Source: Flaccisagitta enflata (taxonomy: Eukaryota > Chaetognatha > Sagittoidea > Aphragmophora). Taken from it: a stretch of DNA of 64,000 nt. The notes under the pieces were generated by a model. It was not told the origin of the DNA, ran no database searches, and was given only the letters and a program-made list of their open reading frames with translations. Positions 11,601-60,087 of this stretch are shown here, one piece after another. Both the position numbers and the translations under genes were made by a program. Each line of letters opens with the position of its first letter. The first letter of the stretch is position 1. The DNA is taken from positions 16,678,001-16,742,000 of the forward strand of contig OZ231126.1 of the NCBI GenBank assembly GCA_965153355.1, given 5' to 3'.

Positions 11601-11686
11601 CACCTGCAAGACCATCTACCTCCAGATCGAAAAGTGTCGATACGTCGTCAACGTTGAGAATGCAGGCCAAATTCCCGCCCAAATAG
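7420..11686 (+). CDS. CanA (PPP3C-like): Calcineurin A, catalytic subunit of Ca2+/calmodulin-dependent protein phosphatase 2B (two exons)
   Basis: Exons 7420-8049 and 10811-11686 join at a phase-0 intron (DDIRK | IDRY) to give 501 aa, the usual family length. ATG 7420 has an in-frame TAG at 7402-7404 upstream. Metal and catalytic motifs are intact: GDVHGQ (D86, H88), GDYVDRG (D114), RGNHE (N146, H147), IHGG (H195) and RAHEAQ (H277). The calcineurin B-binding helix ([14 protein letters not shown] onward), the calmodulin-binding segment ([20 protein letters not shown]) and the autoinhibitory segment ([11 protein letters not shown]) follow in order. It dephosphorylates NFAT/Crz-type substrates docked through PxIxIT and LxVP motifs. 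Two oddities: N120 where most relatives have Y in the DRGYFS context, and about five extra residues (ANREL) just before the VMNIRQFN docking strand. The donor (GTTGTT) is weak but the junction is conserved. A candidate AATAAA lies at 12091. Confidence 0.97.
8090..8990. repeat. CTTT / CCTTGTTTCTTT tract
   Basis: About 900 bp of pyrimidine-rich tetranucleotide and derived 12-16-bp repeats at the 5' end of the calcineurin intron. Open in all three forward frames as F/L/S-rich artefacts. Confidence 0.95.
9240..10040. repeat. 162-bp satellite, five units
   Basis: CTAAAAGTGA recurs at 9259, 9421, 9583 and 9745, and approximately at 9899, so the period is 162 bp. Each unit includes CATTTTTCAACC, TTTGGTTAAAA, CTAAATGGAAG and TTTTAGCATGCTAAC. 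Related units lie at 3710-4090. Confidence 0.9.
10043..10727. repeat. 13-bp minisatellite GACAACGCCGTTT
   Basis: About 50 units, with a variant block (GTATGACAACGCC) in the middle. All three minus frames are open and give the same 13-residue cycle because 13 is not a multiple of 3. Confidence 0.95.
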
Positions 11687-12439
11687 TCGATCGATTGTCT
11701 GAATTGGCTTAAAAAGACGGCCGATCGATTGTCTGAATTCGCTTAAAAAGACCTCATACATGGTCTTGGCTATATTAAGTTTTTTAGTTGCAAACTGTAA
11801 AGGAGACTGTCTGTAATCACAAGTCGAAAAGCGCAATTGAAATTCTGCGTGCGTGTGGGGCATGTGGAGGGGGTTCTTCTGCCTCTGTTCACTCATCTAC
11901 CTCAATCTTGTAATCCCGCGTTGATTGAAAATATGCTTGCCCCATTATCTCAAGTCTAAACGAGATTTACTGTAATTTTTGCCAAGTCGAACCGTTCATT
12001 TATTAGCTACATTCCGATTGTAAAAGACCGGATTCCTGGGATAATTATAGTGCAATGAACTAAAAAAAAAATGTTTTTAAGGGAATTGAAAATAAAATGA
12101 GAATTAAATTTTTAGAATGATTTGATATGGGTAAAAAGTATAACAGGATCAGTATCCAATAAGCGTTCTTGAAACTTTTTAGGTTGAACAAAAAAATTAT
12201 AGTACTTAAGGTTCATATTTGTTCAGCTGGTTGACGGTTATAGATAAATTGGTTGTTGTGCTTTATGTATCACCAGTACCACACAAAAACGTCAAGTCCA
12301 CTGACTGTAATTTGTAGCTTTGTGCATGTTCTAAGATTTTATATAAAACGATGCAAGCAGTCGCAATGCACCACCGACTACTTTTTCTTTTAAAAAAAAA
12401 ACAAGGCCGGATACACGGGCCATGACAATGCGCCGGGCG
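11687..12439. other. Calcineurin 3' UTR and intergenic; family A head fragment
   Basis: A direct repeat GATCGATTGTCTGAATT follows the stop (11690-11745). AATAAA at 12091-12096 is a candidate poly(A) signal. ACAAGGCCGGATACACGG at about 12402 is the head of a family A element without a recognisable tail. Confidence 0.5.
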
Positions 12440-13340
12440 TTATTCTTAGACCTATCCCTAGCTCCATCAGACCTATCCCTAGCTCTATCAGACCTATCCC
12501 GAGCTCTATCAGGCAGGCCCATCCTGAGCTCTATCAGACTACACATATCCCGAGCTCTATAAGACTAGACATATTCCGAGCTCTTATCAGACTAGACCTA
12601 TCCCAAGCTCTGTCAGACCTATCACTAGCTCTATCAGACCTATCACTAGCTCTATCGGTCGAGGTGCAAACGAAGGACAAATTAGAGGTGTCAAAATTTT
12701 TTTTTCTAATATTCTAAATTTTAAGAATCTAGACTTTTTTGATCAAAGAATATCATTTTTATATTTTATTGTTTTTAGTTTTGCATAGAAAATCATTTGT
12801 AGATAAAAAAAAAGAGTGCTGAGCATGTGAAAAGGGGAGAAAAAAAAAGGAAATCTATAGAAAATTTTATTTTGCAACATGACTTATTTTGGGGAAAACT
12901 CTAAGACTCTCTCTAAATGCAAAATTTTGCATTTTCAAAAACATGGCCTCATTCTGAGAACATATAAGATGAGGGCCATGTTCTTAGAAATGCAAAATTC
13001 TTCAATTTGGTAAAGTCTTAGAATTTTCCCTTCACAGGTTTTGAATTTTTGCTCTGCTATCTATTATTTCCAGTAATTCTTTCTAATCTTCGTCAATAAA
13101 ACAAAGCAACGCCTTTATCAAACTAGGGTTTCTTTTACTGATGAAATAATGTAAAACTACAAAACAACAAATTTCATTAAAATATCATAAAATAGTTATG
13201 AATATAATTATGAAAAGAGACTGAAACCGTAATTTTATCTTCATTTGCACCTCGACATCAGACCTATCCCTAGCGCTATCAGACCTATCCCCGATCCCCA
13301 GACCTATCCGACCTATCCCCAGGTCTAACAGACCTAACGG
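12440..13340. repeat. CAGACCTATCCCTAGCTCTAT minisatellite split by a foldback element
   Basis: About 20-bp units occupy 12440-12656 and resume at 13257-13340. Between them, 12657-13256 begins GGTCGAGGTGCAAACGAAG and ends CTTCATTTGCACCTCGAC, an inverted pair. ATC borders both sides. A second internal inversion sits at about 12890-13030. Confidence 0.75.
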
Positions 13341-13833
13341 TGGCGGATTATTTTAGTGAATAAAATGACAAGTATCATCAATGATGAACGAAATGAAATT
13401 TCAATTGATTTCAAACATTTTTAGCGATTTTTCATTCCAGCGTGACCGACGGATGGATGGACAGACAGAGCCTCTTCTAGAGGTCCTATGGCCTATGGCG
13501 CATCTGGGAATCATCCTAGCATTATTCTGAATCATTTCAAGTCAGATTTTCAACTCGAGCGTGACCGACCAACCAACCGACAGACAGCCTCTCATAGAGG
13601 TGCTATGGCGCATCCAAAAAACCTGTCCCTTCTAGCTTCAGGGGGCGTTTTGAGCGGCCAGGCAGAGTTATCGTACCTCTTGTCGTACCGGTACTACAGT
13701 ACCCAACGGTTATAGTACCCCTCCAGTCCCCGTCTCTGACTGGTGGAAAAAATGCAACTCTTAAAAGATTTCCCTCTTTGATTGGCCGAACTTTTTTAAA
13801 GAACTATTAATAACCTCAGAGGGGAACGCTCAA

Positions 13834-13901
<68 letters not shown>

Positions 13902-14190
13902 TATCTATCGTTTACAAATAATAAGAGGAAAAAAAAGAGAGAATAAGAAATCGCGAAAAAGACAGAAACAGAAAAATATTATCATCCTTGTCCTTCGTCA
14001 ACCTGTCCCTCTGGATTTATAATAATTCTAATTCAAAGGAACAGCAATGTTTTAAAAGAAGGGTACTATAGTGTATTACGAAATCCACCGTTCCCCTACC
14101 GTCCCTACAGTACCTAGTACTATAACTATATTCTTCCGTTTTGAGCTTTGGCCTTTGTCCTTCTTCATCTATCTAGTCACGAAGATTTTA
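13341..14190. other. Intergenic: degenerate family C tails and a GA microsatellite
   Basis: Two tails of the GACC..CTCTxxTAGAGGTxCTATGGCGCATC type lie near 13440-13500 and 13560-13620. (GA)n occupies 13838-13898. No gene seen. Confidence 0.5.
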
Positions 14191-14427
14191 GGAAGGCCAA
14201 GTAGGCCAACGACGCGTCCTCTTTGAATGAATGTTTTTTTATGAATGAAAGTTTTACTATAAATGAGAGTTGTTTATGAATGAATGATTTGATGATTGAT
14301 TTATTCGATGTTTTACTGGGTTGATAGCACTTTTCTAATAAATAAATTGAAGAATTCGAAGTTAACGTGACTGACCTACAGACACAGACCGACATACATG
14401 ATCTCTTATGGAGGACGCATCTAAAAA
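14191..14427 (+). mobile_element. Hairpin-ended element, family C
   Basis: Starts GGCCAAGTAGGCCAACGACGCGTCC and ends GGACGCATCTAAAAA after a short ACAGACC stretch. The terminal hairpin is partly eroded. Confidence 0.55.
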
Positions 14428-15023
14428 CCGATGTCTTTTTAATTATTCATACCGTACCAAGTCTTAGTTTGAGTGTTGCACCTGGGAGTTTGGACCTTGA
14501 TGTTAGGCTCATGAAACTTAACTTGTACTTGGGGCAAGTACGTAATGGCTCTGTTCTACGGCTTCTACCGCTGCGGCCAGCCCTGCTAGTCAATGCAGCA
14601 GCTGAGACCCGAGGACTGGCTGAAATTTCGTCGCCTCACTTCCTAAGCTATCTAACCATTTCTCGGAAATGGTAGTTCTGAATATTTCATTTGGCCGTGC
14701 AATTCTTTGTTATAGCAATGATGGAATCTTAACTTGGTCTTTTATGCTTCAGTTTCAGTCCCTTTTCTCAAACGTCTCTCATACGACGAATATTTAACAA
14801 TTGTAACAATTCTCTCAAAGTTTTCGATCGGATTTAAGGAACTGACTAATCAGCCCGTCTCTTGGCAAGTTTTCAACAAAGCTAACGAGTTCTGACTAAA
14901 TCACAAGGAGAAGTCCGTCGTTCATGTCCGCGTGACGGTTGTTCGTGAACTTGTGAAGGATCCTCGGGGTATGTATTATTAGTATTATTTTGAAACACTA
15001 CAAATGCAGGGTCCAAAGATGTG
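14428..15023. other. Intergenic, no gene recognised
   Basis: Unique sequence with a moderately GC-rich patch at 14540-14650 that I could not assign. It may include 5' UTR of the ZNFX1-like gene. Confidence 0.4.
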
Positions 15024-15431
15024 TAAAAAGCGTGATATGATTTTATCCACATGTCACAAGACCAATTTTAGGTTGGGGAATCAGCTCAGACCATCAAAAA
15101 AATTCTCAGATCAAGAATTGGGCCGCTACCGCTGTATATCTCAGGTCAAAAAGCTATATAAGGTCAAAATTTCAAAGTTGGAAATTTGGAAATCTGATTT
15201 CAGATTCATAATCCTTGCAAAAAAGTATCAAAAGAAAGTGTTTTTTTTTATTGATATTCCAACTAGAACATGATCCCACTTTGAAATTTTGACCTTATAT
15301 GGCCTTTTGACCTGAGATATACAGCGGTAGCAGCCCAAATCTTGACCAGATTTTTTTTTTGATGGTCTGAGCTGATTCTCCACCTTAAAATTGGTCTTGT
15401 GACAAGTGGATGAAATTAGATCAAGCTTTTT
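15024..15431. repeat. Foldback element abutting a family B element
   Basis: Arms of about 165 bp: AAAAAGCGTGATATGATTTT at the left pairs with AAATTAGATCAAGCTTTTT at the right. The inner arms share CTCAGGTCAAAA / TTTTGACCTGAG and CCGCTGTATATC / GATATACAGCGG. Confidence 0.75.
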
Positions 15432-15545
15432 AGGTGCGACAAAGCACCTCTATAACTGGCTGTGTCCGTCGGTCGGTCTGTCTGTTGGGTAACGCATTCG
15501 TTCGACGATCCACACGTCGCACCTTATTGGCCTACTTAGCCTTGT
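15427..15545 (-). mobile_element. Hairpin-ended element, family B
   Basis: TTTTAGGTGC GACAAA GCACCT hairpin, CTATAA, then GTCCGTCGGTCGGTC. The other end has GTCGCACC, the inverse of GGTGCGAC in the hairpin, then TTGGCCTACTTAGCCTTGT. About 119 bp. Confidence 0.65.
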
Positions 15546-15869
15546 GATACATTTCTGGACCCTGAGTACAAATGGGCGCGGGCACTTTCGTTCAATGGGA
15601 AAAGGTAAAAGGTTTCTGGGTTGGTACGTCTGAGCTTTATTTATAACTTCAATGTCAGACTCATATTTCGATACTTTCTTAACTCAGTGCGGCTTGCCGA
15701 AAATAAATACCTGGGATGGATCTATTCGACTTGCTGTCACCTTTATTGAATTCGGGTAAGTATACGAGAAGTTACCATTGAAGTTGCCATTGTGGAGATA
15801 AGGCGAGCAACTTCCGCCAATGAGAAGACCTAAGATAGACCTTGCACATATTTTTCGTTGGCTCCGTTT

Positions 15870-15949
<80 letters not shown>

Positions 15950-16361
15950 ACCATTACGTATTTTGTTTCATCTCTTCGTTCTTTTGTGCTACTTTCACTG
16001 TTTCTATGCTCTTTACAAAAAAAAAAAAAAAAAAAAAAAAAACACCGCTGCTGATGGCAATGCTAGGAGCGTTCCCCTTGATATTGCAGACCAAGTCCGA
16101 CTGATGGACTGTCTACTATGCCAATGAGTCGTTAGGGTTTTACCGCTGACTCATCTTTTCGTCTCTTGACTTTCCTTTGCAGATATTCTATTCACATATG
16201 TTAGATCCTGCAGTTCACAAATGACGAATTTAAACGAACAAGATGTAAAAGATTTACTTGATTTTAATCACCAAGAATATGTTGATCTCACGACATTCGA
16301 GATTTGATATGCGTTTTAAAATCATTTTATTGATATTTGACCGTTTTCTACGACTAAACAG
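15546..16361. other. Upstream of the ZNFX1-like gene; CT and A microsatellites
   Basis: (CT)n at 15870-15944 and poly(A) at 16018-16042. No confident exon. A speculative first exon is discussed under the ZNFX1-like gene. Confidence 0.45.
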
Positions 16362-27979
<11,618 letters not shown>

Positions 27980-28212
27980 CTGCTTTCTCTTCGCCATTCC
28001 AAAGCTGTCTGTTTTGGCAATATCCAAGTGGGAATATTTTTTTAGTCAACAATCATAATGTGCCATGTCATAATTGTCCATAAACGCTCGTTTTCGCCCC
28101 CCCCCCCTACAGAGCTAATGAAAATACAATGAGAGGAGCAGCAAAAATCTCTAGCAACGCCCCTGCTGCTTGAATAGTCAATGCGACATCAATTTTCAAG
28201 ATAGCTTATCCC

Positions 28213-28218
28213 AATAAA
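28213..28218 (+). terminator. Candidate poly(A) signal AATAAA of the ZNFX1-like gene
   Basis: AATAAA, 234 bp after the stop codon. It is the first canonical hexamer downstream of the gene. Confidence 0.55.
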
Positions 28219-28603
28219 TTTCCCTCCATCAAAGCAATTTTTTTCATTTTAACCTAGTTCTCTAGATACAGCCCTTCAAAGGGTCAAAATCAATCATTTT
28301 TCAAGGTGTTTAATTTCGCTTTATTATGACCATTATTTTAGGTATTAAGGGGATATTCAGAAATTGCTTGATGACGGGTATAGAATTAAAAGTGTTCTAG
28401 CATCCACCATCCTACTTACTTTTGTCATATTATTAGCATAGCCATAGGCTGTTGGGGAGGTTGCCATAGATTTTGCGTCTCCTCGCTATGTTTTTTCATT
28501 GCGGCTGGCCATTCCATCACCACGTTTTGTTATTATGTTTTTAAGGCAAAAACCTTTCTGATCATCCTCATTTCACAATGATTCATACACGTTCGTTCAT
28601 TTT

Positions 28604-28609
28604 TTTATT
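28604..28609 (-). terminator. Candidate poly(A) signal AATAAA of rootletin
   Basis: TTTATT on the plus strand reads AATAAA on the minus strand, 185 bp past the rootletin stop. It faces the signal of the convergent ZNFX1-like gene. Confidence 0.5.
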
Positions 28610-28793
28610 GATTGCATAGAAAAACAACTGAATTTCTTTTATAATTAAAAAAGAAGATGGATACAAATGAATTAGTGTCAATTCTTTTTCAACACAAGGG
28701 GGGTAGGAATTTCGCAACGAGGTGGGATTAAGCTTTGAATGTATAAGATTAAGGCAGACTGTTATTTCCGATAGTGCACTGAAATTTAAATCA

Positions 28794-54551
<25,758 letters not shown>

Positions 54552-56320
54552 GATTTAATTGTAAAATACTTATGGTCGAATATCGATGCGAGGAAGTGTT
54601 ATCGATGATCCACCAACAGGGCTGTCAACCCCCGACGGTGGCTGAAGTAGGCATTTCCGAATACGAAAGTGTTTTCTTTTTTATTTCGCGTTTAAATCTA
54701 TATTCTGTGTTGCCGTGGACAACGTCACGAGAGGAATGAAATTTATGTTGGCTTTAAGTTGGGATGAAAAATGCTCGCGCTGGATTTAAATTGCGTTTGA
54801 GATCGCTGCCAGCTCTTAAAGTCTTTTTTTCAAATTGTACTGCTTGAGGATAGTGGAATAATGGCGGTTTCTGTTCGATTTTAATACTGAGAAGTTGACC
54901 AGTTTGTGCGATGATAAATAACGTTGCTTGTGCTTTATGTGCGATCAAAAGAGTCCAAATCACGATTTTGTATTTAACGTAGAAGAGTCGTAACAAAAAG
55001 TATAAAAATAAAGGCACGTTGAGGCGTGGGAATAAAATAAGTAGATGAATACTGTCGGGAATTGTGAGTGGGCTTCCTGTTGTATTGTCTTTTTTTCTTC
55101 TTCTTTGTTTTTTTTTTTTTTTACAAATTTACATAATAGCTGATTGTCCAAAAACGCGTGACGACGATAATTTACAAAATGTCCACTTCAAATCATCCTG
55201 ACAAAAGGAATAGTGGGAGAAAAAGAGAGGACAGATAAAAGGGATTTTTTTTCTTGTTTTTACAATCTTGTTTTAATGTCACCGAAAATCATCTGGCAAT
55301 GATTTAAACCATCCTTAAAAACTCCACGAAATCAAATACAAATCTAAAACCCTACCAAAATCCAACAGTCACCACTGTCAAGCCTCAAAGAGAGATAAAA
55401 GGCCAAAACTGTCGCGCCTATCAAGATATATGAAAAAAATTGAATTTGTCGCACCTTTCTATCAAAATATCATCAAAAACGTCAACGAACATTCGCCCCT
55501 TTTCGAAAACATTTCTGACTAGCGGCAGTTGGAAAGATAAAAATATTTCCCCTTATAGTTGTAACTTTTTTGTGTATGTAAAAACGAAAATTATAGCAGA
55601 TTTGAAAGAAAAAAAATCGTCACATTTGAAATCGATTTCACCCTCGATTTTGTACCGAAATCCCATAAAACGATTAGGACAAGTAACTTTCGGTGATAAT
55701 GGGAACAAGGCCAGAAAGGACGAGGATCCGTCTTCTTTGATTTAACTTGCGTCTACCAACTTCAGCAATTAATTTCTTGATAAATAAGAACTTCGTCTCC
55801 TTAGTTTTAAGTTACTGTTTAACAGTTACTGTACAATATGCAACAGCTGCCAGGGGAAAGCGATCATTTAATGTGGCATTGATAAAAAAATGGAAACTGA
55901 AAAGGGTTTGATTCTCAACTGTCAAAATAGAAAATAGAGAAAGATCTGATAGACAAACAGTCACAAACGGGCGAACCAACCGAATGGCTTCTCAAAGAGG
56001 TGCGAGGACGCATCTAAAACTGGAGATATGTGATAAGCGAGGGATTTCATTATCATCCGTATCCGTGTCTCGTTTATTTTGAACTCACGATCAAATTCAA
56101 ATCGAAATCAAATTTTCCAAATTTCACATGCGATTGTCGTTAAATAGGTGTGCTAGGTGTAGTAGGTGTAGTGGTGTGTTATATTGTCAGGAAAAACTGA
56201 CATTCAAATAGCAAAGATGGAATATGGCAAAAATTAAAAAAAGAACGAAAGAAAGAAAGAACTAAAAGAAAGTAATGAAGAAGGAAAGATAGATAAAAAA
56301 AAGCAGCAAAAAAGAAGAAA
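54552..56320. other. Upstream of rootletin: X-box region, then no gene
   Basis: The X-box is at 54709-54723. Further out is AT-rich unique sequence. A family C tail (GTGCGAGGACGCATCTAAAA) ends at about 56027. No exon recognised. Confidence 0.5.
54709..54723 (+). promoter_or_regulatory. X-box (RFX binding site) upstream of rootletin
   Basis: GTTGCC-GTG-GACAAC fits the ciliary X-box pattern RYYNYY-N(1-3)-RRNRAC at every position. It lies 158 bp upstream of the rootletin ATG. RFX factors drive ciliary genes through such sites, usually within about 200 bp of the start. Confidence 0.6.
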
Positions 56321-56329
56321 GGGGAGAAA

Positions 56330-56334
56330 AAGGA

Positions 56335-56410
<76 letters not shown>

Positions 56411-56470
56411 AATAAAGAAAGAAAGAAAGCAAGAAAGAAACAAAGAAAGAAACAAAGAAACCAAGAAACA

Positions 56471-56550
<80 letters not shown>

Positions 56551-56562
56551 AGGAAAGAAGGA

Positions 56563-56634
<72 letters not shown>

Positions 56635-56665
56635 AAAAAAGAAAGAAAGAAAGAAAGAAAGAACG
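56330..56665. repeat. GAAA tract
   Basis: About 330 bp, interrupted by GAAACAAAG units at 56430-56475. Ends at family D copy 3. Confidence 0.95.
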
Positions 56666-56673
56666 GAAACGAA

Positions 56674-57584
56674 TAGTCGCAAGTGTTAGATGGTCAGCTG
56701 TTCCCGTTGCCCCTGAGTGAAAATTTTTGAGGAAAGGCAGCAGCTCCAAATGGATCAATGTCTTACCGAAGACCTATGTTGTCAGGTTGGGATTTGAACT
56801 AAAACACTGGGACGTGGACCTTTAGACTACGCGCACGGTTAAAGCCTTAAAGTTGAGATATAGACTTGAAATTGGGAAATGCTCTCCAAGTTTAGATTTG
56901 GGCTGGAATGGGGATTTAGACAGAGAGTAAAACCTCCAAGCAAGAACTTAAATTTCAAGGGAAAAAAAGAGGGTACAGAGGAAATAAATGAGAAAATACC
57001 CCTTATCTGAAACCCCAGGTCACCAGCTCCATCTAGCCCAAAAAACGATAATAGAAAAGAACAACTGCAAAGGTGATGGGAAGGCAATATGTGGTTAGTG
57101 ATACCCGTTACCCTGCATTGCTTGATTGTGAATTAAAGTGCGAAGCAGGCTAGCAGCCCGTAGGGGGATTTATGTCGGTCTATCTGTCTGAGGTTTGAGA
57201 CGGTTAATTCAAAATCTGGAAGGGCAGATTAGCTTATTTGAGGGCTGACTTTAGGTGTGAGAGGGCAGATATGTACCCTGATCCCTGAAAGAGCAGACTT
57301 GAGGCCTGAAGGCTGGTTTGAAGCCTGAGAAGGCTGAGTTTAGAACTGGGAATATAGGTTTCCACTCTGAAAGGGCAGATTTCAGGCTTAAGAGGGCGGA
57401 TTTAAGCTCTGAGAGGGCAGATTTTAGGCCTAGGAGAGCAGATTGTAGGTCTGGGAGGGCAGATTTTAAGCCTGCGTGGGCTTATCCCAGGCCTGAGAGG
57501 CCTGAGGGGGACAGAAAGGTAGACGAGCAAAGGAATGAACAGATGGATGGATGAACAAAAGTCTTTCAGGGCTGCTGCCAAAAA
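56674..57584 (+). mobile_element. Family D element, copy 3 (degenerate)
   Basis: Leader TAGTCGCAAGTGTTAGATGGTCAGC, eroded GGCAGCAGCTCC arm, a tRNA-like GGGATTTGAAC..TAGACTACGCGC segment (56785-56836), a GAGGGCAGATTTTAGGCCTG array (57190-57500) and right end GGGCTGCTGCCAAAAA. Confidence 0.55.
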
Positions 57585-57634
57585 TGAGAGAAAGAAAAAG
57601 AAAGAGGCATAAAGGTTTTTTACTGATGAGTTGG

Positions 57635-58290
57635 AGGGTGGGGCTATTTGGGACAAAAAAACAACATTTTTCAATTTAAAAAATTCTAGGATTAAATTGA
57701 AAAATCGGGACTGGTGCCAAAACATAATTAGTTGTTCCCTCGAAAAAGCCAAGTAACAAAAATTTTCCTAGGGGCCCCTTAGGGGCCCCTTTTTTTTATA
57801 CAAAGTGCTTGTCCCGAATTACCCCACGGCGGGAAATTCGGGACTTAAAGGTTTTTTTTTAAAAAATGGCCCAGAGGGCCAAACCAAGTGAACAATAAGA
57901 ATGAACTATGTCCCAAATTTCCCGATACTTTAAAAAGCTTACTAAAAAAAAGTAATAACGCAATTTGAATATTTTTTTTCCTCAAAGTACAGATAAATGA
58001 GTTCTTTCAACAACAAAAGTCGAAATATAGCAAAAAAAAATATTTTATAGTAGTGACAGCAAAGTTTGCGTCACCATTAAAAAATTCAAACCTGAGAGTC
58101 TAGAATCAAAGTGATGCTGCTGCTGCTGCGGCAGCAGCAGCAACCTGAATTCTGCAGCACAACTGCCCCATACCAAGGGTCATAGGTTGACCCCATAACC
58201 ATTATTCACTTCCATAAAGTTAAGTTTGTATTTAGTCATTTATTCAATTTTGTCCCGAATTGCCTCTGTCCCAAATAGCCCCCCCCCCCT
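57635..58290. mobile_element. Foldback element ending GGGCTATTTGGGACA
   Basis: AGGGTGGGGCTATTTGGGACA-type left end (57635) and TGTCCCAAATAGCCCC right end (to 58290) are inverted. CGGGACTT and TGTCCCGAATT occur again inside. No gene. Confidence 0.65.
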
Positions 58291-58515
58291 AATCGTTTGT
58301 TTTAATCGTTGTTCTAGAGCCGAATCAATTTGCCGTTTAACTAAAGAATGACAAGACAGATTTTAGGCTCATTGATTAGTATTCACGCAAAAAATTGCCC
58401 ACGGAATCTTGGACTGGCGCGTATTTGATGCCGAATACCTTCAATTTAACCTAAATTCATGAGTGAATGATATAAACTGCGCTGCTCTGTGTTTAACTAT
58501 CGATAAAACCTTTAA

Positions 58516-58737
58516 TTGTCGCAAAAGCGTTAGATAGTCAGCGGTACCCGTGCCCTGCCTAAGTAGGTTGTGCTTGAAGTTGGAGGGGGAGCGGGGCAGC
58601 GCAAAGGGGTTGATGACCTATGCTTTCACACATAGGGGGAATTTTCTCCTTCTCCTCCTCATTCTTCTCCCCTGTCCATCCCTACCCCCTGTGTTAAAGC
58701 ATAGGTCTTCGACCCCTTCGGGGCCGCTGCCCAAAAA
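58516..58737 (+). mobile_element. Family D element, copy 4 (short, no minisatellite)
   Basis: Leader TGTCGCAAAAGCGTTAGATA, arms ATGACCTATGCTTTCACAC / GTGTTAAAGCATAGGTC and right end GGGGCCGCTGCCCAAAAA. The 222-bp copy gives the core without array expansion. Confidence 0.7.
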
Positions 58738-58739
58738 CG

Positions 58740-59029
58740 AGAGAGCATCCCAAGACGTTGGAGCAAAATGGCACTTTCGTCCTTATTCTTTGGGCTACCC
58801 TAGAAAAGTAACACACAAGAACACCGACTTCCCACTTACAAAAGCAGATTTCAGAAGATACTATGAAGATTAATTGGGATTAAGTTGAAAATTCAAATGA
58901 AATAAACTCTTCCCAAGTGTCTTCCTCGGCCTTTTTGATTGACACGATATCTGATCGAAAGTGTTGAGGGCAGCGCTTGAGACTATGGGACTTTTAGCGA
59001 CATTTGAATGATTTCAAGCGTGGAGCAAA

Positions 59030-59113
<84 letters not shown>

Positions 59114-59808
59114 TTTAGATGGAGGGTTAAAAGGAATTTGAAATATCGATTTCTCCCCAAGTTGTTATTTCGGTTGAAGTTGCATGCATTTTAAATTTTC
59201 ATGGTGGTGTCCAGGCGTTAGGAGATTAAGGAATCGCAATGGAGAAACAGGGGCATTGGTCAAAAAAAAATGTCAGCAGGTTAGGCTGGGAAAGAGACAG
59301 ACGGGGACAACATGAAAGACATACAGACAGAAAAACATTCAGTCTGAAACTTAGAATGTTAGAAGCAAAGATCAACAAAGAGGTACTTTTCGTTGCAAAA
59401 TAGGCAACTGAAGATGTAATGGCGCAACTCAGTCCCTTTGTTGGTAGTCATAATTATTAAAACGTTTTTGTATTAAACTTTATTAACCAAATGGTTATGT
59501 CATCGTTTGTCGACGTTGGCGTCATCGCAATTTGCATCAACACCTCATCGTTTTCGATAACACTTTCAGAACGGGATAAAAAACGCAAGATAAAAGAAGG
59601 AAAGAAACCCGCAATAGCCACACGTGGGGAACTGGTTTTTGCATTTTTGTTTCTGTTGTTTTTTTGATTTCCTGCTTTACGGAGAGAAAAATTTTAATAA
59701 GGCGAAATCCATGAAACAATTAAGGAGAGAAATCATTTCTTCTTCCAGTGGAAACCGCAAGCTAACAATTTTCAGATATTTGACCCTTGAATCATTCCAG
59801 AAAAAAAA
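58740..59808. other. Intergenic with GA tract
   Basis: (GA)n at 59033-59110; otherwise unique and without recognised genes. Confidence 0.5.
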
Positions 59809-60087
59809 ACAAGCCCGAGGAGGCAACGATGCGTCCTGACTGTGTCTCTGCGTGTATCGACTTTGGCGCTAGACTTGGACGGACAGACAGATGAAGACAT
59901 AGTATCAAATGCGGCTCACAAAACATCCTAACGACTTGATACATGACATCCTTGCGGCTGAAAAGTGCCAAAAACTGTGATTTCCAAGGAGGCGTAACGG
60001 ACGGACGGACAGACCGACGGACCGACGGACCGACGGACCAACGGACGGACAAACCCTCTTATAGAGATGAGAGGACGCATCTAAAAA
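59809..60087 (+). mobile_element. Hairpin-ended element, family C
   Basis: Head ACAAGCCCGAGGAGGCAACGATGCGTCC, (GGACCGAC)n array at 60003-60050, tail CTCTTATAGAGATGAGAGGA and CGCATCTAAAAA. Confidence 0.65.

Noticed and set aside
14367-14675. 102-codon forward frame in a GC-richer patch
   Set aside because: Begins within a family C element tail and shows no family resemblance or splice context.
16050-16135. C/D snoRNA-like TGATGG and CTGA boxes
   Set aside because: The C box is imperfect, terminal stem absent, and spacing not convincing.
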